Source: Acinetobacter gerneri DSM 14967 = CIP 107464 = MTCC 9824 (GTDB lineage: Bacteria; Pseudomonadota; Gammaproteobacteria; Pseudomonadales; Moraxellaceae). Taken from it: DNA of 64,000 nucleotides. A program made the translations under genes and the position numbers. The stretch spans positions 1 through 64,000 of the forward strand of contig NZ_KB849538.1 of assembly GCF_000368565.1 (NCBI RefSeq). The letters are read 5' to 3'. Below are positions 30,548-39,997 of this stretch, piece after piece. The notes beneath the pieces are model-generated. The model searched no databases and had not been told where the DNA came from. It was given only the letters and a program-made list of their open reading frames with translations. Every line of letters begins with the position of its first letter. Position 1 is the first letter of the stretch.

Positions 30548-30611
30548 TTTCTATCCACTTACAGCACAAATGCTTGACAAGTTTAGCTGATGATCGTTTT
30601 TAATCGCAGGC

Positions 30612-30640
30612 ATTATAGAGTTTGACCCCTGAACTTGCAA
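30612..30640 (-). promoter_or_regulatory. Promoter of the atp operon
   Basis: On the minus strand TTGCAA (30635-30640), 17-bp spacer, TATAAT (30612-30617), a near-consensus sigma-70 promoter, in the 170-bp gap between znuA and atpI. Confidence 0.75.
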
Positions 30641-30717
30641 TCTTTTCCCGACCTTAGTCGCGTTTTTTTCAAGGTTTGTGTTGCTTTTGTTGTGTACAAT
30701 TGTAGCTCATTTTTGCA

Positions 30718-31560
30718 TCATTTTCGTGCATTGAGTACACAGCGCTGTGTTTCTAAAGCTAATTTCTTCCAACCCGCTACAAAATCTTGATCTGCGGTCA
30801 TACTTTCATCGACTGACTGGAAAGAGATTGGCGCTAATTTTTGATACTGACTCGCACTAGCACTGGCTTCAGCAAGTAAACACATTTTTTTGTAAGCTCT
30901 TGTGTCATTTAAATATTTTATCTGTGCAATGGTCGGTGCAACATGTGGATCATCCGTTAATGCACCAGAAAACTTCAAATTAAGTGGTCTTTCTAGGTAT
31001 TGGTAAGCATCATGAAATGACCAATATGGGCGTGCAGCGCCTACCCCATTATAACTTTGTGAAATTACCAACATTTCTTTAGCGAATGCTTTTGCATTGT
31101 TCCAATATGTATTTTTATGTTCTGGATGCTGTTGAGAGCGTAATGCTGCTATAAAAAATCCAATGCGTACGGCGTTGTTAGGATCTAACCAAACATGTGT
31201 GTCCACAGAATCTTTAATTGCAACACCTCGTGTTGTTCTCAAAGGTAAGGTTTGTATGATGCCTGAGTCTAAAATAGATACGGCATTTACATTATTGCTC
31301 AAGACTTTCTCAAGCGGTGCTTCATGTGCCTTACCCATCCAAATGATCAATGATGCATTTTGGATTGATTTCCGGTTTTGCGGTGTCAGTTGAACATCAT
31401 GTCCAGATTGATTTTTGAGTAACAATTCTGGTTCTTCTACACCTTGGGTAATTTTTTTTGCGATCAAATAGATCGGATGAATTGAAACCACAAGCGGTGC
31501 CTGCGCCCAACTTATTGTGGTAAAAAGTGCGCATAGACAGAAGATATATAGACGGGACAT
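30718..31560 (-). CDS. znuA: Zinc ABC transporter substrate-binding protein
   Basis: A 280-residue periplasmic cluster A-I binding protein with a signal peptide (cleavage about residue 20, SWAQA). Candidate Zn ligands are His54 (GHDVQLTP), the His in THVWLDP and the His in YWSFHDAY. It lacks the long His/Asp-rich loop of E. coli ZnuA, so it is short. It delivers Zn2+ to ZnuB/ZnuC. Divergent from zur across a perfect Zur-type palindrome. Confidence 0.9.
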   Translation of the reverse strand: MSRLYIFCLCALFTTISWAQAPLVVSIHPIYLIAKKITQGVEEPELLLKNQSGHDVQLTPQNRKSIQNASLIIWMGKAHEAPLEKVLSNNVNAVSILDSGIIQTLPLRTTRGVAIKDSVDTHVWLDPNNAVRIGFFIAALRSQQHPEHKNTYWNNAKAFAKEMLVISQSYNGVGAARPYWSFHDAYQYLERPLNLKFSGALTDDPHVAPTIAQIKYLNDTRAYKKMCLLAEASASASQYQKLAPISFQSVDESMTADQDFVAGWKKLALETQRCVLNARK

Positions 31561-31588
31561 GAGTTTAAATAACTACCTATTTGAATAA

Positions 31589-31603
31589 TGTTATAATATA
31601 ACA
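31589..31603. promoter_or_regulatory. Zur box between znuA and zur
   Basis: TGTTATAATATAACA is a perfect 15-bp palindrome that matches the core of gammaproteobacterial Zur sites. It contains a TATAAT that may be a -10. Both znuA and zur-znuCB would be repressed when zinc is plentiful. Confidence 0.8.
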
Positions 31604-31697
31604 AAAGTCAAAAAATGACTATGCCATTCGTAAGATGATGTTGCTTCGTGTTAATATTCACCATTCTTTCTTATCTGAAGAATCTCTGAGGTCAATT

Positions 31698-32195
31698 ATG
31701 AGCTTATGTTCTCATGCGCATCACAACAGCCTGCATGGTGTCCACGATCACCATAATGTAGAGGCTCGCCTGCTCGAAGCAGAACAGATTTGTGCCAGCG
31801 CTGGTGCTCGATTGACCCCTTTACGAAAAGAAGTTCTTGAACTTATTTTAAATGCGTCTAGTCCAATGGGGGCTTATGATCTTTTAGCGAAAATTAAAAG
31901 CTCATCAGACCGCCCTGCTGCCCCACCGACGGTATACCGCACTTTAGAATTCCTTTTAGAGAAAGGTTTGATCCATCGACTCACCTCTATAAATGCCTAT
32001 ATTCCATGTTGTCACCCTCGCGAAGGACATCAGGCAGTTTTTCTCATTTGTACTCAATGTCAAACTGTCAAAGAAGCATCAGCACAAGGGGTCATTGAGG
32101 AACTAGATCAACTCGCTAAATCAGATCAGTTCAATGCTCATCATAGTATTATTGAGATTTCAGGAATATGTCAGCAGTGCTCGAAACCAGCATAA
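31698..32195 (+). CDS. zur: Zinc uptake regulator Zur (Fur family)
   Basis: A 165-residue zinc-sensing repressor. His-rich N-terminus (CSHAHHNSLHGVHDHH), winged helix with PTVYRTLEFLLEKGLIH, metal sites CCHPREGHQ and the two CxxC structural pairs (CTQC; CQQC). The frame opens at 31635, but GAGG 6 bases before 31698 fixes the start. Its 3' end overlaps znuC by 28 bp, so it is co-transcribed with znuCB. Confidence 0.92.
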   Translation: MSLCSHAHHNSLHGVHDHHNVEARLLEAEQICASAGARLTPLRKEVLELILNASSPMGAYDLLAKIKSSSDRPAAPPTVYRTLEFLLEKGLIHRLTSINAYIPCCHPREGHQAVFLICTQCQTVKEASAQGVIEELDQLAKSDQFNAHHSIIEISGICQQCSKPA

Positions 32196-32956
32196 AAATA
32201 CCCCTCATCGAGCTTGAACATATTTGTGTCCGCATTGATGAACGCGATATTTTAAAAAATGTTGATTTTTCAATTTATGAAAAAGAAATTATTACGCTCA
32301 TTGGTCCAAATGGTGCGGGTAAATCAACTTTAATCAAAGTATTGTTAGGCATTGTCAAAGCCAACTCTGGAATAATCAAAGCACATAAAAATTTGAAATT
32401 TGCTTATGTTCCTCAAAAATTCAATCCATCACATAGCTTACCGTTACGCGTAAAAGATTTATTGGCGCTTGAAAAATGTGATGCAAAAATAAAAGCTGAA
32501 ATCATTAAAGATACTGGCATTGCCAAGCTGGAAAATTCAAAAGTTCAGCAACTTTCAGGCGGTGAACGTCAACGTGTTTTATTGGCACGTGCCCTACTCC
32601 GCCAGCCGAGTCTTTTGGTTTTGGATGAACCGATGCAAGGTTTAGATATTCAGTCTGAAGCCGAACTTTACGATTATGTGCGTAGCCTGCCTGAAAAATA
32701 TGGTTGCTCGATTTTAATGGTTTCACATGATTTACAATGGGTTATGCAAGGCACGGAACGTGTGGTGTGTTTAAATAAACATATTTGCTGTAGTGGCCTG
32801 CCATCGACCGTGCAACAAGATCCTGCTTATTTGGCACTTTTCGGTAATCAGCGTGCTTTTTATCAACATCATCATGATCATTGTGCACATGGTGATAGCG
32901 CAACACCTTGCCAACACGACTCACGCCCTCATATCCACCCTGAACCGGAAGCTTAA
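32168..32956 (+). CDS. znuC: Zinc ABC transporter ATPase
   Basis: A 262-residue ATP-binding subunit. Walker A GPNGAGKST (about 49-57), signature LSGGERQR (about 135-142), Walker B LLVLDEP, H-loop SHD. The C-terminal tail is rich in His and Asp (HHHDHCAHGD), as in other ZnuC proteins, and may sense or buffer zinc. Overlaps zur upstream; 3-bp gap to znuB. Confidence 0.94.
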   Translation: MSAVLETSIKIPLIELEHICVRIDERDILKNVDFSIYEKEIITLIGPNGAGKSTLIKVLLGIVKANSGIIKAHKNLKFAYVPQKFNPSHSLPLRVKDLLALEKCDAKIKAEIIKDTGIAKLENSKVQQLSGGERQRVLLARALLRQPSLLVLDEPMQGLDIQSEAELYDYVRSLPEKYGCSILMVSHDLQWVMQGTERVVCLNKHICCSGLPSTVQQDPAYLALFGNQRAFYQHHHDHCAHGDSATPCQHDSRPHIHPEPEA

Positions 32957-32959
32957 GCA

Positions 32960-33760
32960 ATGATGGAATGGTTAGAACTATTGTTGCCTGCTTGGATTAT
33001 GGGCACTTTGTTGGTGTTTTTAACAGCTCCTCTCGGTTGTTTAATGTTATGGCGTCGCATGTCTTTTTTTGCAGATACCATGGCACACGGCACATTATTG
33101 GGTGTTGCTATCGCTGGGGCATTAAGCTTGCCTATGTGGGTCGGAGTCACCTTTTTAGCTCTGCTTTTGGTCGCAATCTTATGGGTATTGCATGATCCCC
33201 GTTTGCCTAACGATGCCTTGTTAGCATTATGTTCTGCGACTTTGCTTTGCGCGGGTTTATTACTGATCCAACATTTACCTAGCTTAAGACCAGAATTGTT
33301 AAGCTATCTTTTTGGTGACTTGCTCACGATAGATTGGGTCGATTTACCGATTTTCGCTGTCGTCATCGCATTTGCCCTTGCTATTTTATACAAATATTGG
33401 CAGGCACAAATTCAGATCGCCATAGATCCTGATATCGCAATCAGTGAAGGGGTCAATGCAAAATGGCAACGCCTCGTTTTTATGTTGTTGCTTGCCTTAT
33501 TTACGGTCTTGGCTCTACGCGCAGTAGGTTCACTGTTGATGGGGGCTTTATTGGTTATCCCTGCTTTAACTGCTCGCCTAATTTCACATTCTCCTAAACA
33601 AATGGTGCTTTGGGCTTTTGTCGTTGCTCAAATTGCGATTACTATTGGTTTATGGTCAAGTGCTGGTTTAAATATCTCTACAGGATTAAGCATCGTACTC
33701 TGCATGGCGATTATTTTCGCTATTATTTTTGCAGTTCAGAAAGTTAAAAAAATGAGCTAA
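32960..33760 (+). CDS. znuB: Zinc ABC transporter permease
   Basis: A 266-residue inner-membrane permease of the ABC-3 family with about eight helices. Typical segments: PLGCLMLWRRMSFFADTMAH near the N-terminus and GSLLMGALLVIPALTARL in the EAA-loop region. Works with ZnuC and ZnuA. Confidence 0.94.
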   Translation: MMEWLELLLPAWIMGTLLVFLTAPLGCLMLWRRMSFFADTMAHGTLLGVAIAGALSLPMWVGVTFLALLLVAILWVLHDPRLPNDALLALCSATLLCAGLLLIQHLPSLRPELLSYLFGDLLTIDWVDLPIFAVVIAFALAILYKYWQAQIQIAIDPDIAISEGVNAKWQRLVFMLLLALFTVLALRAVGSLLMGALLVIPALTARLISHSPKQMVLWAFVVAQIAITIGLWSSAGLNISTGLSIVLCMAIIFAIIFAVQKVKKMS

Positions 33761-33870
33761 TACTCATTTTTGATTTCTATTTTTAAAGTGATTTTCTAGT
33801 TTTTTAGAGTTAAAACTTCTATTTAGTATCTGTAAAATAAAAAATCAACTTAAGTATACTATCGCGCCCT

Positions 33871-33966
33871 GCGACAGGAAGTCGCTCATGTGGCAAGGGC
33901 TACAGGGATGTATGCCCATTTGCCACATAGGGCCTTTTGCGCTACTTTTGGCCAGACAAAAGTAGC
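33871..33966. repeat. Three-hairpin intergenic repeat (REP-like)
   Basis: In the 300-bp gap between znuB and the LysE gene are three successive inverted repeats: GCGAC/GTCGC (33871-33885), ATGTGGCA/TGCCACAT (33888-33928, with an inner GGGC/GCCC) and GCTACTTTTG/CAAAAGTAGC (33941-33966). It is much more GC-rich than its flanks. The layout resembles dispersed extragenic palindromic elements; no second copy is in the window. The rest of the gap is AT-rich and featureless. Confidence 0.6.
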
Positions 33967-34063
33967 AAAAATTGCCTACGCAAATTAATCAAAATTTTAA
34001 TGAAAAGAATAGGCTGTATGGCAGTTATATTCAAAACTTGGCTTAGAGAACAAATCTAAAAAA

Positions 34064-34684
34064 TTATTGATGCACCAAACTCAACAAACCCGCCGCGCAA
34101 CTAAATAAAATCGCAAAGGTTCGATTCATATATTTCTGTTGTTTTGGTGAGGTCAAAAGACGCAAGACTTTCGCGGCAAGTCCTGTATACCCTGCCATTA
34201 CGATCATATCAACCGACACCATCGTCACAGCCATAATGACATATTGAATCCACTGTGGTTTTGCTAAATCTAAAAATTGTGGCAAAACAGCCAATAAAAA
34301 TACGATGGCTTTTGGATTACTCATATTGATCAAAAAGCCATGAAAAATCAGCATTGGAATCGTTTTTGCATGCTTTTCAGCTTTAATTTCAATATTTTGT
34401 GTCGGTGCACGCCATTGCATAAAAGCCAGATACAATAAATACAAGACACCAAACCATTTCACCAGCATAAATGCCCAAGGCGTCGTTGCAAATAGCACTC
34501 CAACACCTGCCGCGACGATGGAAATTTGTACCAGAAGTGCTAATTGCAAGCCAATCACATTCCAATAACCACGGCGAAAACCAAAATTTAAGCCACTCGA
34601 CATTGAAGCAATCGCACCTGCACCTGGAGAGATACTAATCACCCAGCACGCAACAAAAAAACCAAGCCAAAGTTGGAAGGACAT
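34064..34684 (-). CDS. LysE family exporter
   Basis: A 206-residue inner-membrane protein with five or six helices. It carries the RhtB/LysE N-terminal signature (ISPGAGAIASMSSGLNFGFR) and AKTIPMLIFHGFLINMSNPKA. Family members export amino acids such as lysine, homoserine or threonine; specificity cannot be read. Confidence 0.85.
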   Translation of the reverse strand: MSFQLWLGFFVACWVISISPGAGAIASMSSGLNFGFRRGYWNVIGLQLALLVQISIVAAGVGVLFATTPWAFMLVKWFGVLYLLYLAFMQWRAPTQNIEIKAEKHAKTIPMLIFHGFLINMSNPKAIVFLLAVLPQFLDLAKPQWIQYVIMAVTMVSVDMIVMAGYTGLAAKVLRLLTSPKQQKYMNRTFAILFSCAAGLLSLVHQ

Positions 34685-34863
34685 AACAAACGTAGTGATA
34701 ATGGAAAAATCACATTATAAGCCGATCTGACAGATTTCAAACGCTTTATTTATTGTGCAAAATAATCGGCGCAGTCTTTGCAAGCTATGTTAGCATCAAA
34801 GACTATCAAGGATTTAATCGCCAAAAGTTGCTATCGAAAAGAAATACAGGAGCCAGCGTAGAA

Positions 34864-35784
34864 ATGACAGCCCAATCTGTAATCCTCCCTTTACCCTCAA
34901 ATCATGCTCGTTTTATCGTAATTCGTTTAAAAGATCTCTCGATTGAAGGCTTAAAAAAACAACTAGATGACCTCTTTAGTACACGTGATCGACTCATCAC
35001 CCAACATCCCGAAGCAGAGATCAAGACTTCTGTTGCTTTTGGACCTGAGCTTTGGGGCAAATTATACCCACATTCACCAGCAGGATTTAAACAACTCAAT
35101 CCTATCGACAGCTCATTTAACATGCCTGTAGAACCTGCTGATGTACTGATTCATATTGCAAGTGCACGTACTGATATCTGTTTTGCACTGAGCCAAAGTT
35201 TCTTTGATGGCATTCAGGATCAAGTCGAAGTTTTGGATGAACGTGTATGTTTCCGCTATCTAGATGGACGCGATCTGACTGGTTTTATTGATGGTACTGA
35301 AAATCCGCAATTCCCAGATGACCGTGGCGAAACAGCTCTTTTAGGTGAAGATTCAGGTATTTTTGCAGATGGGTCATTTGTTTTTGCACAGCGCTATGCA
35401 CATGACCTTGAAAAATGGAAACGTCTAAAAGTAGATGCTCAAGAGCATGTCATTGGACGTACCAAACTAGAAAGTATTGAACTTGATGATGATGTAAAAC
35501 CTGAAAACTCACATATTGCACGTGCAGTTATCGAAGATGATGAGGGTGAAGAGCTTGAAATTTTGCGTCATTCTCTACCTTATGGTGATGGTCAAGGTGA
35601 TCAAGGTTTATTTTTTATCGCTTATACCAAAGACTTAACTCGGATCGACCGTATGTTAGAACGTATGTTTGGTTCAAGTGGTGATGGTATTCATGATCGT
35701 CTATTGCACTTTGTAACAGCAATGGATGGAGCTTATTATTTTGCTCCAAGTGAAGAACTACTCGAAGAAATACTTGAAGATTAA
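34864..35784 (+). CDS. DyP-type heme peroxidase
   Basis: A 306-residue peroxidase. The distal motif GFIDGTENP with catalytic Asp143 is intact, followed by RYAHDLEKWKRL, ENSHIARAVI (candidate proximal His) and RHSLPYGDG. No signal peptide and no encapsulin gene next to it. The frame opens at 34753, but the ATG at 34864 matches the usual family start (MTAQSVILPLPS). Confidence 0.88.
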   Translation: MTAQSVILPLPSNHARFIVIRLKDLSIEGLKKQLDDLFSTRDRLITQHPEAEIKTSVAFGPELWGKLYPHSPAGFKQLNPIDSSFNMPVEPADVLIHIASARTDICFALSQSFFDGIQDQVEVLDERVCFRYLDGRDLTGFIDGTENPQFPDDRGETALLGEDSGIFADGSFVFAQRYAHDLEKWKRLKVDAQEHVIGRTKLESIELDDDVKPENSHIARAVIEDDEGEELEILRHSLPYGDGQGDQGLFFIAYTKDLTRIDRMLERMFGSSGDGIHDRLLHFVTAMDGAYYFAPSEELLEEILED

Positions 35785-35801
35785 AGTAAATATGAATATC
35801 C

Positions 35802-35835
35802 CCCACCCTCCCTTTGCTAAAGAAGGGATGGGTGG
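35802..35835 (+). terminator. Hairpin after the DyP gene
   Basis: CCACCCTCCCTT paired with AAGGGATGGGTGG, one bulged base, 18 bases past the DyP stop. It lacks a good U-tract, so it may be a repeat-type hairpin as much as a terminator. Confidence 0.45.
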
Positions 35836-35885
35836 ATTTCATAAATCTTCAATAAGACAGCATTATTCAGATAATTTTTTATAGC

Positions 35886-36455
35886 TTAGATACGGCAAGG
35901 CTGTGTGATTTTCTTAGTCACCAATGGACGGTCAAAATCATCTAAAATCAACGTAAAGTTTGAATGATCATCAAATTTTGACTCATCTTTAAAAAAACGA
36001 TAAACACTCACACCTGATGGCAACACACTAAATTCTTTAGCTTTTAAATTTGCAATGACTTTCTTTTGTTTTGAAAATAACTTACGTGCAATGATCTGCA
36101 TTTTCTCACTATCACTTTCAATTAAACAATTAGTTTTAGGATCAAAAGCAATCAATTCTTGCGTGCCATCTTCCTTATTGGGTGCAATAAACAAGTGAAT
36201 TTGGCAAGGTGATCCACATGAACTTTTCATGTAAAAAAGCTCAGAATTTATCTTCTTAATCATAGGTGACTTTGCATAATCTAAAACAACACTTTTCTTG
36301 CCATTTAGGTCAGAATAAATCTTACATTCAAATTCATTTTCATCTGTGCATTTTGAAAATACATTAAATGTTTGTGGTGCAGCATATACAACCGCCCCTC
36401 TCCCGAGCAAAAGACATAAGGTTAAAAATGCAATAATCTTATATATTTCACGCAT
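35886..36455 (-). CDS. Exported protein of unknown function (4th gene of a 4-gene operon)
   Basis: A 189-residue protein with a signal peptide (cleavage after VVYAA, about residue 26). The mature part has seven Cys including CGSPC, so it is probably disulfide-bonded in the periplasm. Its start overlaps the stop of the preceding gene by one base (36455), so translation is coupled. No family recognised. Confidence 0.55.
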   Translation of the reverse strand: MREIYKIIAFLTLCLLLGRGAVVYAAPQTFNVFSKCTDENEFECKIYSDLNGKKSVVLDYAKSPMIKKINSELFYMKSSCGSPCQIHLFIAPNKEDGTQELIAFDPKTNCLIESDSEKMQIIARKLFSKQKKVIANLKAKEFSVLPSGVSVYRFFKDESKFDDHSNFTLILDDFDRPLVTKKITQPCRI

Positions 36456-36925
36456 TATGGATGCACCTTACACTCATTTTTTATATGATATTTATCTAAT
36501 TCATGCCAGTCTTTGTTATAAAAAAGAGTGTACATCGTTTCCTCTTTCTCTTTAGAAATCACATCCCAAGCATAAATATCCTGATTAACCTTATGTACTC
36601 TGTACTTGAGATCACTATCTCGGATTGAGACGATAAAATCATTTTTTGACTTGGTAATCGAACGAATTGGGTATTCATTTCTTTCCATATAAATAAATGA
36701 AATTGTTTTTTTATTTGCATCATAGTAAAAATTTGCAGGTCTATTTATACCTTGATCTGCAAACTCAGAACAAATATAAAAATATGCTCCTTTATCCTTA
36801 TAGGCATGCAAGATTTTTTTAGACGCAAATATTTGGTTAAACTCGGAAAGTGCTGAATCTTGCGCATAGACTGAGCTCGAAACAAAGCAACAGAATATGA
36901 TTTTAGCTAAGTTTAATTTTCTCAT
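36455..36925 (-). CDS. Exported protein of unknown function (3rd gene of the operon)
   Basis: A 156-residue protein with a signal peptide ending about SSVYAQ (residue 22). The mature part is beta-rich in appearance with two Cys (YICSEF near the start, KNECKVHP at the end). It overlaps its upstream neighbour by 4 bases (ATGA type) and its downstream neighbour by 1. No family recognised. Confidence 0.55.
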   Translation of the reverse strand: MRKLNLAKIIFCCFVSSSVYAQDSALSEFNQIFASKKILHAYKDKGAYFYICSEFADQGINRPANFYYDANKKTISFIYMERNEYPIRSITKSKNDFIVSIRDSDLKYRVHKVNQDIYAWDVISKEKEETMYTLFYNKDWHELDKYHIKNECKVHP

Positions 36926-37389
36926 TTTTGGCTCAATATTTTTCTTAATGAATCATGATCATCGTATTTGATATCGTCTATCAGATAACATTCTTGTTGC
37001 TGTTGCATCACAAAATCAATGAATTGAGCACTCGGTTGAAAATTTATTTTGACCGTTACAACTTTTGGACTTGCTTGCAGTATTTTAATCTGACTATCTT
37101 CGGGTTCATCTTGAGCATTACTCAAAATATTAAAACCCAGATTGCATTCACCTTGGATTTTCGCAGCACATTTTTGATCTTTGATCAATAAATCGACCAG
37201 TTTCTTCGAAAAATATTGCGTTAAAATCGCAGGTTTTTGACTGGAAATGTCTTTTGCATCTATATTTAAAGGATAATTTTTATATAGTGTTTTCACCAAA
37301 TCTTGGCTACTTTTAAAGCAAGTATTTGGGGCAGCATGGCTCGACAGTGAGCTAATCACCACTGCAAAACCAAGAAATATTTTTTTCAT
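36922..37389 (-). CDS. Exported protein, DUF3828-like (2nd gene of the operon)
   Basis: A 155-residue protein with a signal peptide ending about SSHAA (residue 20). The mature pattern LVKTLYKNYPL, YFSKKLVDLLIKD and ECYLIDDIKYDD resembles DUF3828-type periplasmic proteins in the NTF2-like group, but this is only a resemblance. Four Cys. Overlaps the next gene by 4 bases. Confidence 0.5.
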   Translation of the reverse strand: MKKIFLGFAVVISSLSSHAAPNTCFKSSQDLVKTLYKNYPLNIDAKDISSQKPAILTQYFSKKLVDLLIKDQKCAAKIQGECNLGFNILSNAQDEPEDSQIKILQASPKVVTVKINFQPSAQFIDFVMQQQQECYLIDDIKYDDHDSLRKILSQK

Positions 37390-37406
37390 ATTTAACCTTT
37401 TTTCTG

Positions 37407-37961
37407 TTATTTGCTTAAATCATCATAAGAAAAATTTTGCATATCAATCGCTCTTTTCTGTAGGTATACACTCAAATTTTTAATCAAATTAGGACTTTGC
37501 CCCACACTGGCACACTTCAATTCAACACCATTTTTATTGGCATTTTTATTTCTTATATGTTGATCCGTCGCAAAATCATAATGTCCCATATCTCGAAAAT
37601 AACCAAACATATTGCCTTGCACATCTTGAATCACCCATAAATCACTGCTGTCATGTTGATAATGTGCTTTATAGATCGTATATGTTTTTTGCTCAGAACG
37701 AATCTGCTGACATTCCCCTGTTGCAAGCCATTGCTTATTTTTAGGGTCTAAACCCATTTTTTTGAGTAATTCAGACTTTTTAGGATCATCCCAAACATCT
37801 CGGCAAGACACTACTTTTTCTTTTTGAATATTGATTTGTATGTTTTTATTTTCATTCCAAGTCTTTTCACATGAATTTTCCGAGGAATGATCATTTGCAT
37901 AAGTCGCAGCACTAAGACTGAGTGTGAATAAAAACATTTGAATTTTCATTGTATGAATCAT
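37407..37961 (-). CDS. Exported protein of unknown function (1st gene of the operon)
   Basis: A 184-residue protein with a signal peptide (MKIQMFLFTLSLSAATYAND, cleavage about residue 22). The mature part contains four Cys and a YTIYKAHYQHDSSDLWVIQD stretch. An ATG at 37949 would begin the signal peptide more neatly than the one at 37961. 17-bp gap to the next gene. A terminator separates it from the malic enzyme gene upstream, so the four genes should have their own promoter. No family recognised. Confidence 0.55.
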   Translation of the reverse strand: MIHTMKIQMFLFTLSLSAATYANDHSSENSCEKTWNENKNIQINIQKEKVVSCRDVWDDPKKSELLKKMGLDPKNKQWLATGECQQIRSEQKTYTIYKAHYQHDSSDLWVIQDVQGNMFGYFRDMGHYDFATDQHIRNKNANKNGVELKCASVGQSPNLIKNLSVYLQKRAIDMQNFSYDDLSK

Positions 37962-37975
37962 CTTTTAATTGTAAA

Positions 37976-38004
37976 AAATAAGGAGCCATTTCAGCTCCTT
38001 ATTT
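37976..38004 (-). terminator. Intrinsic terminator after maeA
   Basis: AAATAAGGAGC, 7-base loop, GCTCCTTATTT, then T-rich on the minus strand. It closes the malic enzyme transcript. Confidence 0.8.
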
Positions 38005-38037
38005 TAAATGAATTGATAAATAATTCACCAATTAAAA

Positions 38038-39738
38038 TTAGAATGGCACACGTTTATAGTGACGGTACTCTGGTTTCCAGAAATTCTTCTCGATATTTTC
38101 AAGTAAAATCTCATCACTTACGATTGGTGCAACACCATCTGCCATTGCAGCTTTCGCCACTTGAAATGCAATTTTCTTAGACACTTCTTGCAAGCTATCT
38201 AATTCTGGCAACAAATCCGCATCTGGATCTTGTAGTTTTGGTGAACAATCCGCCAAAGCTGTACTCGATGTCATCAACATATTGTCTGTCACACGAGTGG
38301 CGTGACAAGCAACGATTCCCAAACCAATACCTGGGAAAATGTATGAGTTATTACATTGGCAAATATTGTAAATCTTACCTTGATAATTGACTGGTGCAAA
38401 TGGACTACCCGTCGCAATCAAAGCCTTACCATCTGTCCATTGAATAATGTCAGCAGGCACAGCTTCAACACGTGAAGTTGGATTTGAAAGGGGTAAAACG
38501 ATCGGACGTTCACAGTGTTCTGCCAGTGTTTTAATAATCTCTTCGGTAAATAATCCCGGTTGACCCGATACCCCGATCAAGACTGTAGGTTTGACATTTT
38601 TAACCACATCAAGCAATGAGATCATGCCTTCAGCATCAGCCCATTTGGCAACAGTTGCAGTTTTTTGTGCCAACGGTACTTGGAAATTGACCAAATTTGG
38701 CTGATTGTCAGTAATCAATCCAAAACGATCTACCATATACACACGCTCACGTGCTTCGGCATCGGTTAAACCTTCAGCCACCATTTGTGCAATGATTTGT
38801 TCCGCAATACCACAACCTGCAGAACCAGCACCTAAAAATGCAATTTTTTGATCTTTTAGCTGTTTACCTGCCGCACGACTTGCTGCGATTAAACTACCCA
38901 CAGAAACAGCTGCTGTACCTTGAATATCATCATTAAAACAACACAATTTATCACGATATTTTTCTAGTAAAGGCATCGCATTTTTTTGTGCAAAATCTTC
39001 AAATTGGATCAACACATTTGGCCAACGACGTTTGATCGCCATCAAAACCTGATCGACGAAATCATAATATTCATCGCCAGTGATACGTGGTTGACGCCAG
39101 CCCATATAAATTGGATCGTTGAGCAGTTGCTGATTGTTGGTTCCCACATCAAGGGTAATCGGCAAAGTATAAGCAGGACTAATACCACCACAAGCAGTAT
39201 AAAGTGAGAGTTTTCCGATTGGAATACCCATACCACCGATGCCCTGATCGCCTAAACCTAAAATACGTTCACCATCGGTAATCACAATCACTTTCACATT
39301 ACGGCGATTGACGTTTTGCAAAATATCATCAATATGCTCACGATCTGGATATGAAATAAATACCCCACGATGGCGGCGATAAATATCAGAGAATCGTTGA
39401 CATGCTTCACCCACAGTCGGGGTATAAATGATTGGCATCATTTCTGCGAGATGCTTTTCGATCAGGTAATAAAACAGTGTTTCGTTGGTGTCTTGTATAT
39501 TTCGTAAATAAATGTGCTTATTGATATCTTCGTTAAAATTACTGAATTGTGGGTATGATCTTTGGTGCTGTTCTTCGATCGTTTCAATCACATGTGGGAG
39601 GAGTCCATGTAAGTTAAAACTACTACGCTCTTCTTCAGTAAATGCTGACCCTTTGTTTAAAAGTGGTAGCTCTAGCAGGGTGTAACCCGCGTATGGTGTA
39701 TAAAGTGGGTGTTTTGATTTCAAATTTTCGCTTGTCAT
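38038..39738 (-). CDS. maeA: NAD-dependent malic enzyme
   Basis: A 566-residue oxidative decarboxylase, malate to pyruvate plus CO2 and NADH. Motifs in order: [19 protein letters not shown] (about 104-122), [16 protein letters not shown] (about 161-176), [16 protein letters not shown] with metal ligands, [11 protein letters not shown], and the Rossmann [15 protein letters not shown]. Long form like E. coli SfcA/MaeA. Single gene, own terminator. Confidence 0.93.
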   Translation of the reverse strand: MTSENLKSKHPLYTPYAGYTLLELPLLNKGSAFTEEERSSFNLHGLLPHVIETIEEQHQRSYPQFSNFNEDINKHIYLRNIQDTNETLFYYLIEKHLAEMMPIIYTPTVGEACQRFSDIYRRHRGVFISYPDREHIDDILQNVNRRNVKVIVITDGERILGLGDQGIGGMGIPIGKLSLYTACGGISPAYTLPITLDVGTNNQQLLNDPIYMGWRQPRITGDEYYDFVDQVLMAIKRRWPNVLIQFEDFAQKNAMPLLEKYRDKLCCFNDDIQGTAAVSVGSLIAASRAAGKQLKDQKIAFLGAGSAGCGIAEQIIAQMVAEGLTDAEARERVYMVDRFGLITDNQPNLVNFQVPLAQKTATVAKWADAEGMISLLDVVKNVKPTVLIGVSGQPGLFTEEIIKTLAEHCERPIVLPLSNPTSRVEAVPADIIQWTDGKALIATGSPFAPVNYQGKIYNICQCNNSYIFPGIGLGIVACHATRVTDNMLMTSSTALADCSPKLQDPDADLLPELDSLQEVSKKIAFQVAKAAMADGVAPIVSDEILLENIEKNFWKPEYRHYKRVPF

Positions 39739-39997
39739 TTCCTATCTCATTTATATGGACGATGATGCAATGACTGGAGTTTTTGCTACATGCTGCATCT
39801 TCATCTGGGTATAAGCTTAAGCCTTTTTCAGACAAAACAGGTATTTTTAAAATTTATATTGAAAACCTTATCATTTTAGTAGGTGATAAGTTCAGTTTCA
39901 CTATTTTAAAACTATTTAAATTAGATAATGTTACAGATGAAAAATATGCGTTAGACTGTAATTTGAACAATTTTAAAATATAGAATCCGGAACGGAC

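Noticed and set aside
39783..39983. 66-codon plus-strand frame upstream of the lipoprotein
   Set aside because: AT-rich, no ribosome binding site, no recognisable protein character.
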